Assembly (NCBI GenBank): GCA_041675325.1
Contig: JBAYUG010000004.1
Location: forward strand, 21,390 to 85,389
Source of the DNA: CAIKZJ01 sp041675325
Lineage (GTDB): Bacteria > Bacteroidota > Ignavibacteria > Tepidaquicellales > Tepidaquicellaceae
DNA: 64,000 bases
Direction: 5' to 3'
Part shown: positions 17,916 through 26,962 of the stretch, piece after piece
How the letters are laid out: each line of letters opens with the position of its first letter
Numbering within the stretch: the stretch's first letter is position 1
Translations under genes and position numbers: made by a program
The notes under the pieces: model-generated
What the model was told of the DNA's origin: nothing
The model's input: the letters and a program-made list of their open reading frames with translations, nothing else
Database searches by the model: none

Positions 17916-20015
17916 ATGAAAAGAGCCATATTGGTTTTAATAGTTTTCTTAATATCAGCGTTCAGTCTTTATTCACAGGTCTTTACCCCCGAAGAACTAC
18001 AGGTAATAAAACTTCAGGACGAGAGAACATTCGGGAGCAATAATGAATTAATAAATTATCTCGATGACAGAAATGATAATGTGGTTATTCGCAGCTTATG
18101 GGCAATAGGCAACGTAGGAAAAGAAGAAGGTGTAAGACCCGTCGCAGAAAAACTTTTCTCAAGCCGCTCGGAAGATATACGGATAGCCGCTGCATACGCG
18201 CTTGGGCTGTTGCATTTTGATGATTCAAGGAAAGCATTGGTTGAAATTATTGCAGATACACGAGATGAAAGAGTAAAAGCCGAAGCATTAAACTCACTGG
18301 GTTATATAGGCACGCCAGAAAATCTTGAAACAATTGCAGGCTATAAGTTTGATTCCGAAGTTTTGCAAACTGCTCAGGCGTTGTCAATTGCGAGGTTCGG
18401 AAGAAGAAACATCAAAAGCGAAAGCAGCGTAAATAAATTAATTGAACTCGCTGCATCAAAATACGAATCAACCTCAAGAGCAGCGGCTTATGCACTCGCT
18501 AACACGAGAAACAGAGAGCTTCTGACAAACGCAAGGGGCGCAATAAACTCTTTATTGGTTTCAAGCAATGCCGATACACGCATGTGGGCTTTTCTTGCAA
18601 ATGGATATGTGTCTTCTGATGTAAAAAGTCTTATGAATGCTTATGAGAAAGAAAGTATCTGGCAGGTAAAAACAAACATACTAAATTCTTTTCAGACGAT
18701 TAACAGATTTAATCCCGAGAAAGCCGACAATAAAGAACTTGCGTTCTTTCTCGTTAATAAAGGCAGCGGTGAAGATGTTTATCTTGCGACAACAGCTTTA
18801 AAAGTTCTCGGTAATATATTTCAATCTTCTAAAGACGAAACACTTAAATCAGAATTACTCCCGCAGCTGGAATGGTTTCTCATAAAAGGAAAAGCAGTTG
18901 ATATACCAGTTATTGCAGAAGCGATAAACACTATCGGAATGATTTATAAAGATGCCGCAAAAGATGAGTTGATTGCATATTACAAAGACGTTGAAGGATA
19001 CGAATTAAAATCAGCGGTTATATCTGCGTTCAAATATTTTGATGATGCCTCGGTTTATAATGATATGCGTGATATGATAACTAAGGATGTACAGGCTTAT
19101 GTAGATAAGAATAAAATTGAGTCCGGCGATATGATTGCAGGCAAGGAGCTGAACGGTCTTTACCGCTCTTTTATCGAAAGTCTCGGTGAGCTTAAATACA
19201 AAGCTAATACAAAAGACAGGCACACTATGCGTCTTATATTTTCAGAGTTTGTCAGTTCAAAAGATCCGTCTATAATGGATTTATGCCTAACGTCTTTAAG
19301 CGACAGCATATACATAAATGACATTTCTGAAACCCGTGCAATACTGGCACTTGATTATCAGGACATGGTTTATCCGAAGGACAAAGAAGCGATGCGACTG
19401 ATTATTCGTGCTTTTGGAAACCTCAAAGCAGAAAACGCAATTGACCTTCTTAAAAGCGGGTTGAATAGTAAAGACTACGAAATTGCAAAAGAGTCAGCCG
19501 GTGCTTTAAAGAAAATAACGAGTAAAGATTTTACTTTTACCGCGAAGCAAAGGTATTTAGAAAATCATGAACAGCTGAATTTATTGAACAACAAACAGTA
19601 CGTGCTGCTGAACACAAACAAAGGTAACATCAAAATAAAACTTTATCCTTATGAGGTGCCTTATACAGTAATGAACTTCATATCTCTTGCAGAAAAAGGA
19701 TTTTACAATAACACAGTTTTCCATCGCGTGATTCCTAACTTTGTAATACAGGGCGGTGACCCGCTTAATAATGGATGGGGAGGACCCGAATATTCAATAC
19801 GCTCGGAATTTGCACCGCTTCATTATGAACGCGGGATACTCGGAATGGCATCCGACGGAAAAGACACAGAAGGAAGTCAGTTTTTTGTAACTCATTCGCC
19901 ATTTTATCATCTTGACAACTCCTACACGATTTTCGGTGAGGTTGTTGAAGGAATGGATGTAGTTGACAGAATTTATATCGGTGATGTGCTTAAGAGCATT
20001 ACAATTCTTCCTTAA
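17916..20015 (+). CDS. exported HEAT-repeat protein with C-terminal cyclophilin domain
   Basis: 699 aa from ATG 17916, chosen because MKRAILVLIVFLISAFSLYSQ is a proper signal peptide; an in-frame ATG lies at 17904. Residues of about 30-540 form HEAT/PBS-lyase-like helical repeats (RSLWAIGNVGKEEG, RIAAAYALGLL, RAAAYALANTRN). The last 150 residues are a complete cyclophilin-type peptidyl-prolyl isomerase: FHRVIPNFVIQGGDP, GILGMASDGKDTEGSQFFVTH, YTIFGEVVEGMDVVD. The Arg of FHRV and the SQFF core are present, so it should be active. It is probably a periplasmic folding factor, with the repeats as a protein-binding scaffold. Confidence 0.9.
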   Translation: MKRAILVLIVFLISAFSLYSQVFTPEELQVIKLQDERTFGSNNELINYLDDRNDNVVIRSLWAIGNVGKEEGVRPVAEKLFSSRSEDIRIAAAYALGLLHFDDSRKALVEIIADTRDERVKAEALNSLGYIGTPENLETIAGYKFDSEVLQTAQALSIARFGRRNIKSESSVNKLIELAASKYESTSRAAAYALANTRNRELLTNARGAINSLLVSSNADTRMWAFLANGYVSSDVKSLMNAYEKESIWQVKTNILNSFQTINRFNPEKADNKELAFFLVNKGSGEDVYLATTALKVLGNIFQSSKDETLKSELLPQLEWFLIKGKAVDIPVIAEAINTIGMIYKDAAKDELIAYYKDVEGYELKSAVISAFKYFDDASVYNDMRDMITKDVQAYVDKNKIESGDMIAGKELNGLYRSFIESLGELKYKANTKDRHTMRLIFSEFVSSKDPSIMDLCLTSLSDSIYINDISETRAILALDYQDMVYPKDKEAMRLIIRAFGNLKAENAIDLLKSGLNSKDYEIAKESAGALKKITSKDFTFTAKQRYLENHEQLNLLNNKQYVLLNTNKGNIKIKLYPYEVPYTVMNFISLAEKGFYNNTVFHRVIPNFVIQGGDPLNNGWGGPEYSIRSEFAPLHYERGILGMASDGKDTEGSQFFVTHSPFYHLDNSYTIFGEVVEGMDVVDRIYIGDVLKSITILP

Positions 20016-20085
20016 CAGCAGGAATTATTGTATTGATTTTACAGTATTTATACGGGAATTTGAACTTCAAATCATTTATTATCGT

Positions 20086-20105
20086 TTTAATGTATATACA
20101 TTAAA
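20086..20105. promoter_or_regulatory. 20-bp perfect palindrome upstream of ferritin
   Basis: TTTAATGTATATACATTAAA is a perfect palindrome centred about 35 bp before the ferritin ATG, where a regulator could block transcription. It does not match the Fur box. A MarR- or TetR-size operator is possible. No second copy was noticed in the window. Confidence 0.45.
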
Positions 20106-20130
20106 TTAAACTATTTAACGGAGATAAAAC

Positions 20131-20640
20131 ATGTTATCAAAAAAACTTGAAGACGCAATAAACAAACAAATTAACAAAGAACTTTATTCCGCATATTTCT
20201 ATCTTGGTATGTCAGCTTACTGCAACTCGGTTGACCTGGACGGGTTTGAAAATTTCTTCTACGTTCAGTATCAGGAAGAAACATTTCATGCAATGAAACT
20301 ATACAACTACGTTCTTGAAAGAAGCGGAAGTGTTGTCTTATCGCAGATTGACACTCCTCCGCAGAGTTTTAAATCTGCTCTGGATGTATGCGAGCAAACC
20401 TATGAACACGAAAAAGTAGTCACAAAATCAATCAACGACCTTATGGACATTGCAATAAAGGAAAATGACCATGCAACATCGAGCTTCCTTAAATGGTATG
20501 TGGATGAACAGGTTGAAGAAGAAGCAACAATCTCAAAACTTGTCAACAGAATGAAGCTTGTCGGTGATAACGTCGGCGGACTTTTTATTATCGACCAGGA
20601 ATTAAAGGCGCGTGTCTTTACGCCTCCTGCGACAGCATAA
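20131..20640 (+). CDS. ftnA: ferritin
   Basis: 169-aa bacterial non-heme ferritin. Iron is stored in a 24-mer cage after oxidation at the di-iron centre. Visible are the N-terminal helix NKQINKELYSAYFYLGMSAY, ferroxidase residues in EE...H of YQEETFHAMKLYNYV, and the third helix YVDEQVEEEATISKLV. The Shine-Dalgarno sequence ACGGAG precedes the ATG. A 20-bp palindrome lies just upstream and an intrinsic terminator follows. Confidence 0.95.
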   Translation: MLSKKLEDAINKQINKELYSAYFYLGMSAYCNSVDLDGFENFFYVQYQEETFHAMKLYNYVLERSGSVVLSQIDTPPQSFKSALDVCEQTYEHEKVVTKSINDLMDIAIKENDHATSSFLKWYVDEQVEEEATISKLVNRMKLVGDNVGGLFIIDQELKARVFTPPATA

Positions 20641-20662
20641 GAAAAACATCTTTTATAAATAC

Positions 20663-20698
20663 AAAAGACTGATCCGCCGCGGCGGACCAGCCTTTTTT
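20663..20698. terminator. intrinsic terminator after ferritin
   Basis: GC-rich stem around TCCGCC-GC-GGCGGA (20673-20686), extended by CTG/CAG and AAAAG/CTTTT pairs with one internal mismatch, then CCTTTTTTC. It separates the ferritin gene from the convergent MarR gene and can act for both. Confidence 0.8.
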
Positions 20699-20718
20699 CA
20701 TTTCGAGAGTAAAATATT

Positions 20719-21129
20719 CTATAAGCAATCTTCCAGTTTATGAAAGAGTTTAATCGTATCCTTTTTCTCTGAGACAGTTAGTTTTTTCTGAATGGTTTGT
20801 TCACACTCGTTGAGCACAACCTCAATTTTCTTGCGTACACGTGTCCCTTTTGGAGCAAGTTTAAGAACCACATTTCTTCTGTCTTCTTTTGAAATTTCCT
20901 GATCAAGATATTTGTTTTTAATAAGCTTTTCAACAACGCGGCTTCCCCTCGAGACCGAAAGCCCCATATTTTTTGACAGAGCGTTGCAGTTGCAGGGCTG
21001 TCCCGGTCTCATTGCAAGTATACCCCTGTACTCGGCAGGAGAGAGATTAAACTCAAGCCTTATTGATTCTTCCTTATCAAGGCATTTGCTTTTTATTCCG
21101 ATTATGAGGTCTATTATTCTGTCTGCCAT
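20719..21129 (-). CDS. MarR family transcriptional regulator
   Basis: 136-aa winged-helix protein. The recognition-helix region CNALSKNMGLSVSRGSRVVEKLIKNKYLDQEISKEDRRNVVLKLAPKG has the MarR wing motif (DRR). It is the last gene of a probable five-gene minus-strand unit with the YeeE/YedE transporter and octaheme cytochrome genes; the gap to its upstream neighbour is 34 bp. It contains several Cys residues (Cys17, CNC near 48), so thiol sensing is possible but unproven. Confidence 0.88.
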   Translation of the reverse strand: MADRIIDLIIGIKSKCLDKEESIRLEFNLSPAEYRGILAMRPGQPCNCNALSKNMGLSVSRGSRVVEKLIKNKYLDQEISKEDRRNVVLKLAPKGTRVRKKIEVVLNECEQTIQKKLTVSEKKDTIKLFHKLEDCL

Positions 21130-21163
21130 TGATTATTAATTTTAGAGTTTATTATAATTGTTT

Positions 21164-22354
21164 TTAGCAGCCGCCAATTATTCTTTTTGTTTTCTTATCG
21201 TCAGTGTTTATAGACTTTTTGCTTGCTTTAATAAGAGTGGGTAATTGTGCCCGTGCTTTTTCTCTGAATATATAAGTTGCCTGCATTTGTCTTGACACAG
21301 TATCGGGTTTTTTAAAATTCATTATTTCTTCTTTGAATGCATCCATGCCGCCTTTTAAGATATACAGGTTTTTATATCCCAGCTCGTTTGCAATGTATGC
21401 TAATCCTTTTTCCTCCTGTTCATTGTTTGCAATGATAATATTTTCTATTCCTTTCGTAGAAAATTTCTTATTTATGTCTTTTCCGAATAAATCATCAGTC
21501 GTCCAGTTTGAAGATTTTGGAAGAGTTAATTCTTTGTATTCGTCTTTTGTTCTGAAATCATAAATTTGAATGTTCTTGTCGTTATCAAGAAGTCTGAAAG
21601 CAAGCTCATCAGAATCCATGACTTCATACTTGATATTGTTTATTACCGCAGGGTTTACGGATTCTTCTTTTAAATTAACCTGTCTTTCGGGAAACGCAAA
21701 AGCTGAAAGCCCAATTAATAAAACAACAACCGCCAATCCGTAGTATAATTTTAAAGGCTTCAAATCTTCTGTTAAGTATCCAACGTTTTTCTTTTCAATC
21801 ATAGTAGTAAAAATAAATGCCGCTACTGCCATGAATACCATCATAAAAGCAAACATACCCTGAGAAACTCCTATCAAGTCAAAGAATCTAATCTCCCCCC
21901 ATGCACCCGCTTTGTATAACCCTTCAAACAAAGGATATCCTTCGGCAAATACGAATACCCCTATAAAAGAACCTGCGACAAAGATCATTGCATCTATTTT
22001 TCCTATTGCCGCAGCACATAAGCTTGTGCCCGGACAGAATCCTCCGATGACAAATCCAAGCCCCATTATCAATCCTCCGACAATCGCCGACCAGATAAAT
22101 GTCGGGTTAACATAAACCAAACTTAAATCCAGAAGACCATAATGACCAAGTATTACTACACCCATCATCGCAGTTATTCCTCCCGTGAAAAAAACTCTCA
22201 GAACCGTAAAATCATATCCGTAAAATAAACCGACAAGTTTCTTAGAGGTTGAAAATCCTGCCTGCTCGAGTATAAACCCAAAAGCAATTCCAATAATTAA
22301 TGCAACTATCAGGTTTAATTCGTTTCCAATTATATCAGGTACTAATGGTGCCAT
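21164..22354 (-). CDS. YeeE/YedE transporter half fused to a Cys-less rhodanese-like domain
   Basis: 396 aa from ATG 22354, chosen because GGAG lies just upstream and an earlier in-frame start would overlap the preceding gene. About eight membrane helices carry the YeeE/YedE (DUF395) motifs, including GGFCPGTSLCAAAIGK. This family includes the thiosulfate importer TsuA. The C-terminal 110 residues follow the rhodanese fold (DSDELAFRLLD..IYDFRTKDEY..LYILKGGMDAFK), but the active-site loop reads IIIANNEQEEK with no cysteine, so sulfurtransferase activity is unlikely. It probably pairs with the upstream YeeE half in sulfur-compound transport. Confidence 0.88.
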   Translation of the reverse strand: MAPLVPDIIGNELNLIVALIIGIAFGFILEQAGFSTSKKLVGLFYGYDFTVLRVFFTGGITAMMGVVILGHYGLLDLSLVYVNPTFIWSAIVGGLIMGLGFVIGGFCPGTSLCAAAIGKIDAMIFVAGSFIGVFVFAEGYPLFEGLYKAGAWGEIRFFDLIGVSQGMFAFMMVFMAVAAFIFTTMIEKKNVGYLTEDLKPLKLYYGLAVVVLLIGLSAFAFPERQVNLKEESVNPAVINNIKYEVMDSDELAFRLLDNDKNIQIYDFRTKDEYKELTLPKSSNWTTDDLFGKDINKKFSTKGIENIIIANNEQEEKGLAYIANELGYKNLYILKGGMDAFKEEIMNFKKPDTVSRQMQATYIFREKARAQLPTLIKASKKSINTDDKKTKRIIGGC

Positions 22355-22370
22355 TATTATACTCCTTATC

Positions 22371-22886
22371 TTATATCCAAAGTTTTCTGAAAAAATAAGC
22401 AAAGGCATACCCTCCGCCAAATATCGCCATCATTGTTATAATGCCGCCTGCTGACATTACTGCCATACCGCTTAATGCCGCACCGCTCGTACATCCCCGC
22501 CCGAGCTGTGCTCCAAAGCCGAACAAAAACCCTCCGATTAATGCTCCAATTATTCTAACACGTGTAGTTACTTTCTGCGGATGCTCAAGTTTTAAACTCA
22601 ATCTGTTAGATACCAGCCCCGAACCAAACGCACCGATTAAAACACCAATCACTTCGAACACAAGCCAGCTTTTCAGAGGATTATCTGAATGTTCAGTTTT
22701 GTACTCTTCATAATAATGTGTGTTTTCTGTGTGAGCAGGTGCAAGAGTACTTACTACCGAAACAACAGCACTTTTGACAGCTCCGCTTGCTCCCAATCCT
22801 CTGCCTGTTATAAATATTGTTACAAGCAGAAGCAGCCCTAATAAAAATCCCGCAAGATAAGGATTCATGTATTTTGATTCTTTCAT
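22371..22886 (-). CDS. YeeE/YedE family transporter half
   Basis: 171 aa from ATG 22886, one base after the stop of the cytochrome b gene; a GTG at 22898 is also in frame. There are about four membrane helices. The family motif GFGAQLGRGCTSGAALSGMAVMSAGG contains the conserved Cys thought to take part in thiosulfate or sulfur passage. The two halves of the transporter are adjacent genes here (16-bp gap), a common two-subunit arrangement. Confidence 0.87.
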   Translation of the reverse strand: MKESKYMNPYLAGFLLGLLLLVTIFITGRGLGASGAVKSAVVSVVSTLAPAHTENTHYYEEYKTEHSDNPLKSWLVFEVIGVLIGAFGSGLVSNRLSLKLEHPQKVTTRVRIIGALIGGFLFGFGAQLGRGCTSGAALSGMAVMSAGGIITMMAIFGGGYAFAYFFRKLWI

Positions 22887-22887
22887 A

Positions 22888-23547
22888 TTATATTTCACTA
22901 CTTAATGTTTCCGAATTTTCTTTCTTTATTTCTTCTGTATCGTGTTCTATTTCTTCATATCCCGTTAGCATTGCCTTGAGGTTTGATGTCACGGTTGTTC
23001 CTGTTGTTATTAAGTAAAGATGTGTAACAATAAATGCCGCAAGAAGTATAGCCCCCGCTGTGTGAACAATAGCAATTATTTCAAGAGAATCTATATTGAT
23101 GCTTGCTATCGTCTGGTTTTGCGGATACCTGTAGAACATGTATAAAAGTCCTGAGATAACCATTATCGGAATAACGAGTATTTTCAGTCCGAAGTAAACA
23201 AGCTTCTGCAGCGGGTTTAATTTGCTTAGCACACTTTTTTTGGTCGGATGACTTGCATTCTTAAAAATGCCGAACAAGTAATAATTTAACTGAGCTTTTA
23301 TGTTTGTGAATGTCGGAACATATTGCCTCCATTCACCTGTTGTAAAATGCCAGAACACTGCAAACACAATTAATATGATAAAAGCGTATGCGGCAATGTT
23401 GTGATATGTAACAGCATTCTCAAAACCGAAGAATGAAAAAGTGCCGTGGATTTCAAACCCTGTAGCTGCAAGAAAAAATATCAGCAATGCCTGCATCCAG
23501 TGCCAGAAACGTTCAAATGATTTATATATTAATACAGTTTTTGACAT
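22888..23547 (-). CDS. membrane cytochrome b (cytochrome b561/FDH-gamma-like)
   Basis: 219 aa with four predicted membrane helices. Heme-ligand-type histidines lie in FERFWHWMQALLIFF, VTYHNIAAYAFI, AVFWHFTTG and IVHTAGAILLAAFIVTHLYLITTG. The pattern is that of the cytochrome b subunit of formate dehydrogenase, hydrogenase or thiosulfate reductase. It would exchange electrons between the quinone pool and a periplasmic partner. The gene sits 2 bp downstream of the octaheme cytochrome gene, which is the obvious partner. It ends in an acidic tail. Confidence 0.88.
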   Translation of the reverse strand: MSKTVLIYKSFERFWHWMQALLIFFLAATGFEIHGTFSFFGFENAVTYHNIAAYAFIILIVFAVFWHFTTGEWRQYVPTFTNIKAQLNYYLFGIFKNASHPTKKSVLSKLNPLQKLVYFGLKILVIPIMVISGLLYMFYRYPQNQTIASINIDSLEIIAIVHTAGAILLAAFIVTHLYLITTGTTVTSNLKAMLTGYEEIEHDTEEIKKENSETLSSEI

Positions 23548-23549
23548 AC

Positions 23550-25121
23550 TTAAATGTTTCTCCTTTGTTTTCTTGTTGACCTGATTCTAAGTGTCCCGTG
23601 AATTACTATTCCTAAAAAAGTGATCGCTATGATAGCTGTACCGGAATAGTCAACATATTTATTGTAATCTCTTCCTGGTATATAAAAATCTTTTAAGTTG
23701 GCTATTCTGCTGTCGTTTCTTGTGTGGCAGTCTGTGCACTGCAATGATGAATCTTTTGACGAAACCATGTGATTTATTGGCCAGTACATTTCAGTTTTTA
23801 TAAACGAAATTTTTCCGCTGAACGGCAGATCAACTTCTTTCATTCCAACCTCTGAAGCTCTTTGCCAGTTAAAATCTTTCCAAAGCGCCCCTTCTCCTGT
23901 TTTGTCCGAAAATAATTTCGGCTGTATTAATGTTTTATACACAGGGTCGTAAGGTTGTTTTGCTTTGTGAATTTTTACAGGTATAATTTTCGATTCTCTG
24001 TCGTTATAAGAGCCTAATAATTTATTCAACACAAGCGGGTTTGTCGTATCGCTGATTGTGTCCCCAAGCAAATAATGCTGGGCATTTCCGTTAAACCATA
24101 TATAATCAGGTTTTAAATTTTTACCCCACTTAAATGTTCCTTTAATTGAAAGGTATGTATGGTTTCCGTCTGCGTCATCTTCTTCGTAAGGCTCACCGTT
24201 CTTCAGTTTTCCGGCTGTTGACCAGTCCCACTCCATCTTAGTTGCATTAACTTTTGCGTAAACAGGAATGTGGCATGTCTGGCAGGCAACCTTCATGTTG
24301 TGTTCGTTTAAAACTGAATTGCTGTGAGGACTTTCTGTATGACATTGCTCACAGGTTGAGCGGTCTCTGTTCATTGAAGACAAAGAATAAACCTTCCCAA
24401 GCATTTTATGTTTCTCTGTAAGGTGACAATCAATACACTGTAAGTTCTTTCCATCTGTTGCCATGTGAACGTCTGTTGTTTTTTCAGGCGCAAACATGGA
24501 TTCTTCAAGGTCCCCGTGTTTTACGTTGTTTCCGCCGCCTCCGTAAAAATGACACACACCGCAATTTGACCTTTTAGGCTTGCCTACGCCCTGTGCAATG
24601 CTGCTAAGATTTAATTTAGGGTTGGGGTATCCTGATAATTCTTCCCCCTTGGCGTATGTCTCTGTGTTGTCGTGGCAGACAAGACAGTCAACATTATTTT
24701 CATCTGTAAATGCAAAACTCTTGTCTGTCATTCCAAAACCAATATGGCATTTAGCACAGCTTTGCTCGTTTCCGTCCACACCTATACAGAAATTATTAAT
24801 AGCATTCTTCTTTCCTATTGATATAATGCCTCTTCCTTTCACATACTCCTGCCTTTCCCAGTTCCAGTGGCTTGAGTTCATTACCTCTGTATGTCTGTCT
24901 GTATGACAGGTGTTGCATACAGCCGTTACCTCTTGGGGTGTAGCAAAATTCTTTTTCAGTACATCAAATTTTGAGTGGTCAACAGAAGAAATATATTTTT
25001 CCGAATACTTCTCTTTTAACTTGTCAACCGTACCAACATCATGTTCTTTCGGTACAAGGAGTAAAATTGCAGATATTATGAATAGTATAAACAGCGTAAC
25101 AGATATGAAGACTTTTTTCAT
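23550..25121 (-). CDS. octaheme c-type cytochrome, tetrathionate reductase family
   Basis: 523 aa with eight CxxCH heme sites starting at residues 69, 122, 146, 187, 229, 257, 280 and 462. The N-terminal segment (about 4-23) is a membrane anchor or signal, and a second hydrophobic helix (about 484-504) plus basic tail lies at the C-terminus. Layout and length fit the Shewanella-type octaheme tetrathionate reductase family, whose members reduce tetrathionate and also nitrite or hydroxylamine in vitro. With the adjacent cytochrome b it could form a quinol-fed reductase facing the periplasm. The physiological substrate is inferred, not shown. Confidence 0.9.
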   Translation of the reverse strand: MKKVFISVTLFILFIISAILLLVPKEHDVGTVDKLKEKYSEKYISSVDHSKFDVLKKNFATPQEVTAVCNTCHTDRHTEVMNSSHWNWERQEYVKGRGIISIGKKNAINNFCIGVDGNEQSCAKCHIGFGMTDKSFAFTDENNVDCLVCHDNTETYAKGEELSGYPNPKLNLSSIAQGVGKPKRSNCGVCHFYGGGGNNVKHGDLEESMFAPEKTTDVHMATDGKNLQCIDCHLTEKHKMLGKVYSLSSMNRDRSTCEQCHTESPHSNSVLNEHNMKVACQTCHIPVYAKVNATKMEWDWSTAGKLKNGEPYEEDDADGNHTYLSIKGTFKWGKNLKPDYIWFNGNAQHYLLGDTISDTTNPLVLNKLLGSYNDRESKIIPVKIHKAKQPYDPVYKTLIQPKLFSDKTGEGALWKDFNWQRASEVGMKEVDLPFSGKISFIKTEMYWPINHMVSSKDSSLQCTDCHTRNDSRIANLKDFYIPGRDYNKYVDYSGTAIIAITFLGIVIHGTLRIRSTRKQRRNI

Positions 25122-25320
25122 TGATATAATTTAAATGTAATAATGTAGTCGTTTATTATTATTTGCTTAACCTCAGGTTCTTTTTCTGGGGAAAAACACC
25201 TGACTTTATCAAAGACAGAACGTTTGCTAAACACAACAGAATAATTTACTATTTATAATTAATTGTTATTAGCAAGTTATAAAGATTAAACCGTAAAGTC
25301 AATATCATATTTTTTCAACT

Positions 25321-25470
25321 TAACCGCGTAAACCAGCTTCATCCGTGTAAATCCATGCTCTATTGTGCACTACAATCAGTTTAGTTAATGTTTGCTCTTT
25401 GAAATAAAAAAACGTTAATTATCCGCGTAAATCTGCTTCATCCGCATAATCTATGTTCTATTATGCACCA
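25321..25470 (+). repeat. two copies of the dispersed intergenic repeat
   Basis: Copies at 25321-25370 (ACCGCGTAAA..TTCATCCGTGTAAATC..GCTCTATTGTGCAC) and 25421-25470 (ATCCGCGTAAATCTGCTTCA, TCCGCATAATC, TTCTATTATGCAC) lie 100 bp apart in the same orientation. They fill most of the 374-bp gap between the octaheme cytochrome and methyltransferase genes. Nothing else was seen there apart from AT-rich DNA. Confidence 0.75.
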
Positions 25471-25495
25471 CATCCTATTTCCATCCTTGGGATTG

Positions 25496-26116
25496 CTATG
25501 AAGACTCTTTCATCACTGTTATATGTGCTGTTTTAGGATTGTCTGTTATTTCTTTTGTGATGCTTAGCTTGCTTTGGTGTGCAAGTCCTCTCAGCCCTCC
25601 TTTTGAAACGTAAGATTTAAAATTGCGGTAGTGCTCTCTTCCCGCTACAAACTCAACAATACCGTTAATCTTGTCTGTAAATCCTCCGGGTCTCGGCACA
25701 AGATAATCAACAATTATTATATTTTCGGCATGCTTCGAAAGAAGCTTCAGAAGAGGGACCCTATCGGATTCATTTATTTCATGAATAACATAAGAAAGAA
25801 CGGCGTAATCATATTTTATGTCACTGCCTTTAAGATATGTATATGCATCCGCATGAATGTACTCTATTTTTTCCGAAAGTAGTTTGCACAGCTTTTTTTT
25901 TGCTGTGTCAATGTTCCTTATTGATAAGTCTATACCAGTATATTTTCTGTATTTATCCCAAAGGCGGAACGCCATTCTTCCTGTTCCGCATCCTACATCA
26001 AGAATCACGGAATCGTTACTAATAATTTCTTTTACAGTTTCAAAAGCCTTGTCCTGATTAGGAGCAATCACTTTGTCGTAAAACATTCCGTCATACCAGT
26101 GATTCTTGTTCTTCAT
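25496..26116 (-). CDS. class I SAM-dependent methyltransferase
   Basis: 206 aa. The SAM-binding motif I is VILDVGCGTGRMAFRL, with acidic motif II YTGIDLS and motif IV DYAVLSYVIHEI. The substrate cannot be deduced; the fold resembles small-molecule methyltransferases. It starts exactly where the DUF2202 gene stops, so the two are surely co-transcribed. Confidence 0.85.
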   Translation of the reverse strand: MKNKNHWYDGMFYDKVIAPNQDKAFETVKEIISNDSVILDVGCGTGRMAFRLWDKYRKYTGIDLSIRNIDTAKKKLCKLLSEKIEYIHADAYTYLKGSDIKYDYAVLSYVIHEINESDRVPLLKLLSKHAENIIIVDYLVPRPGGFTDKINGIVEFVAGREHYRNFKSYVSKGGLRGLAHQSKLSITKEITDNPKTAHITVMKESS

Positions 26117-26752
26117 TTACAAATTTACTATTTCGTTAAAATAATCTTTGTCAAGATGTTTCGGTGTATATACTTCGTCACGTCTGTTTATGTTTCTTGT
26201 GAAAGCTCGCAGATGATTTTCAGATGCTCTTTTCAGATTGTTATAGACCATAGCTATATCTTTGTTGTCTGTGTCTTTTACAGCGTCCATTAAGTCTTTA
26301 ATATCAATCTCTTCTATCTCGGCTGCTGCTTTCAATGCGTCAAGAGCCGATTTGTTTCCCTGATTAAGCAAAGATAAATAAAGGTTCTTAATTTTTTCAT
26401 TCTTAAACTCACCCGTTTTCAGACCGCTCACGGGATTTACTATTCCATACTTGTTAAGAAGAGATTCAATCGCATCCATATGCTTTTGTTCTGCTTCTTT
26501 TATATTGCCAAACGGTCTTAATCCCCACTTGTCATACATGGTTATGTAAAAATCCCTTGCCATCTTTTCTTCCTCAATCATATACAGCATTTCTTTTTCT
26601 TCTTCTGCCGATACATCCTGTTTCGGCAAATCAATAGCATAATAACACGAATGCTTATCTTGGGCTTTTGCTTCACTGATAAATATATTGCCGTTCAAAA
26701 AACCTGCAAATATTATTATTGTAAAGATGCTTGCTAAAATGTTTGTTTTCAT
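26117..26752 (-). CDS. exported DUF2202 ferritin-like protein
   Basis: 211 aa with signal peptide MKTNILASIFTIIIFAGFLNGNIFISEAKAQ. The mature domain matches DUF2202, a ferritin-like four-helix family: EEEKMARDFYITMYDKWG, EAEQKHMDAIESLLNKYG and the late NHLRAFTRN carry the Glu/His residues that could bind a metal pair. Function is unknown. It forms a two-gene unit with the methyltransferase. Upstream lies an almost 1.1-kb gap filled by repeats. Confidence 0.83.
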   Translation of the reverse strand: MKTNILASIFTIIIFAGFLNGNIFISEAKAQDKHSCYYAIDLPKQDVSAEEEKEMLYMIEEEKMARDFYITMYDKWGLRPFGNIKEAEQKHMDAIESLLNKYGIVNPVSGLKTGEFKNEKIKNLYLSLLNQGNKSALDALKAAAEIEEIDIKDLMDAVKDTDNKDIAMVYNNLKRASENHLRAFTRNINRRDEVYTPKHLDKDYFNEIVNL

Positions 26753-26962
26753 AATCCTTTAATTTTGTTGATTACCTTTTAATCATCAATTATCATACCA
26801 CTTAAATTTCTTTTTAACCTCTTTCATTTAGCTGTTTTTGCAATTTATAATCCGGAAAACAAATAGTTATCGTGTATTTTGTATAATTATCCCGACAATT
26901 ATGCCGTTATTATTAAAAATGGCGGTAATGAAACCATTATTCAAAGTAATGAATGTATGTCT

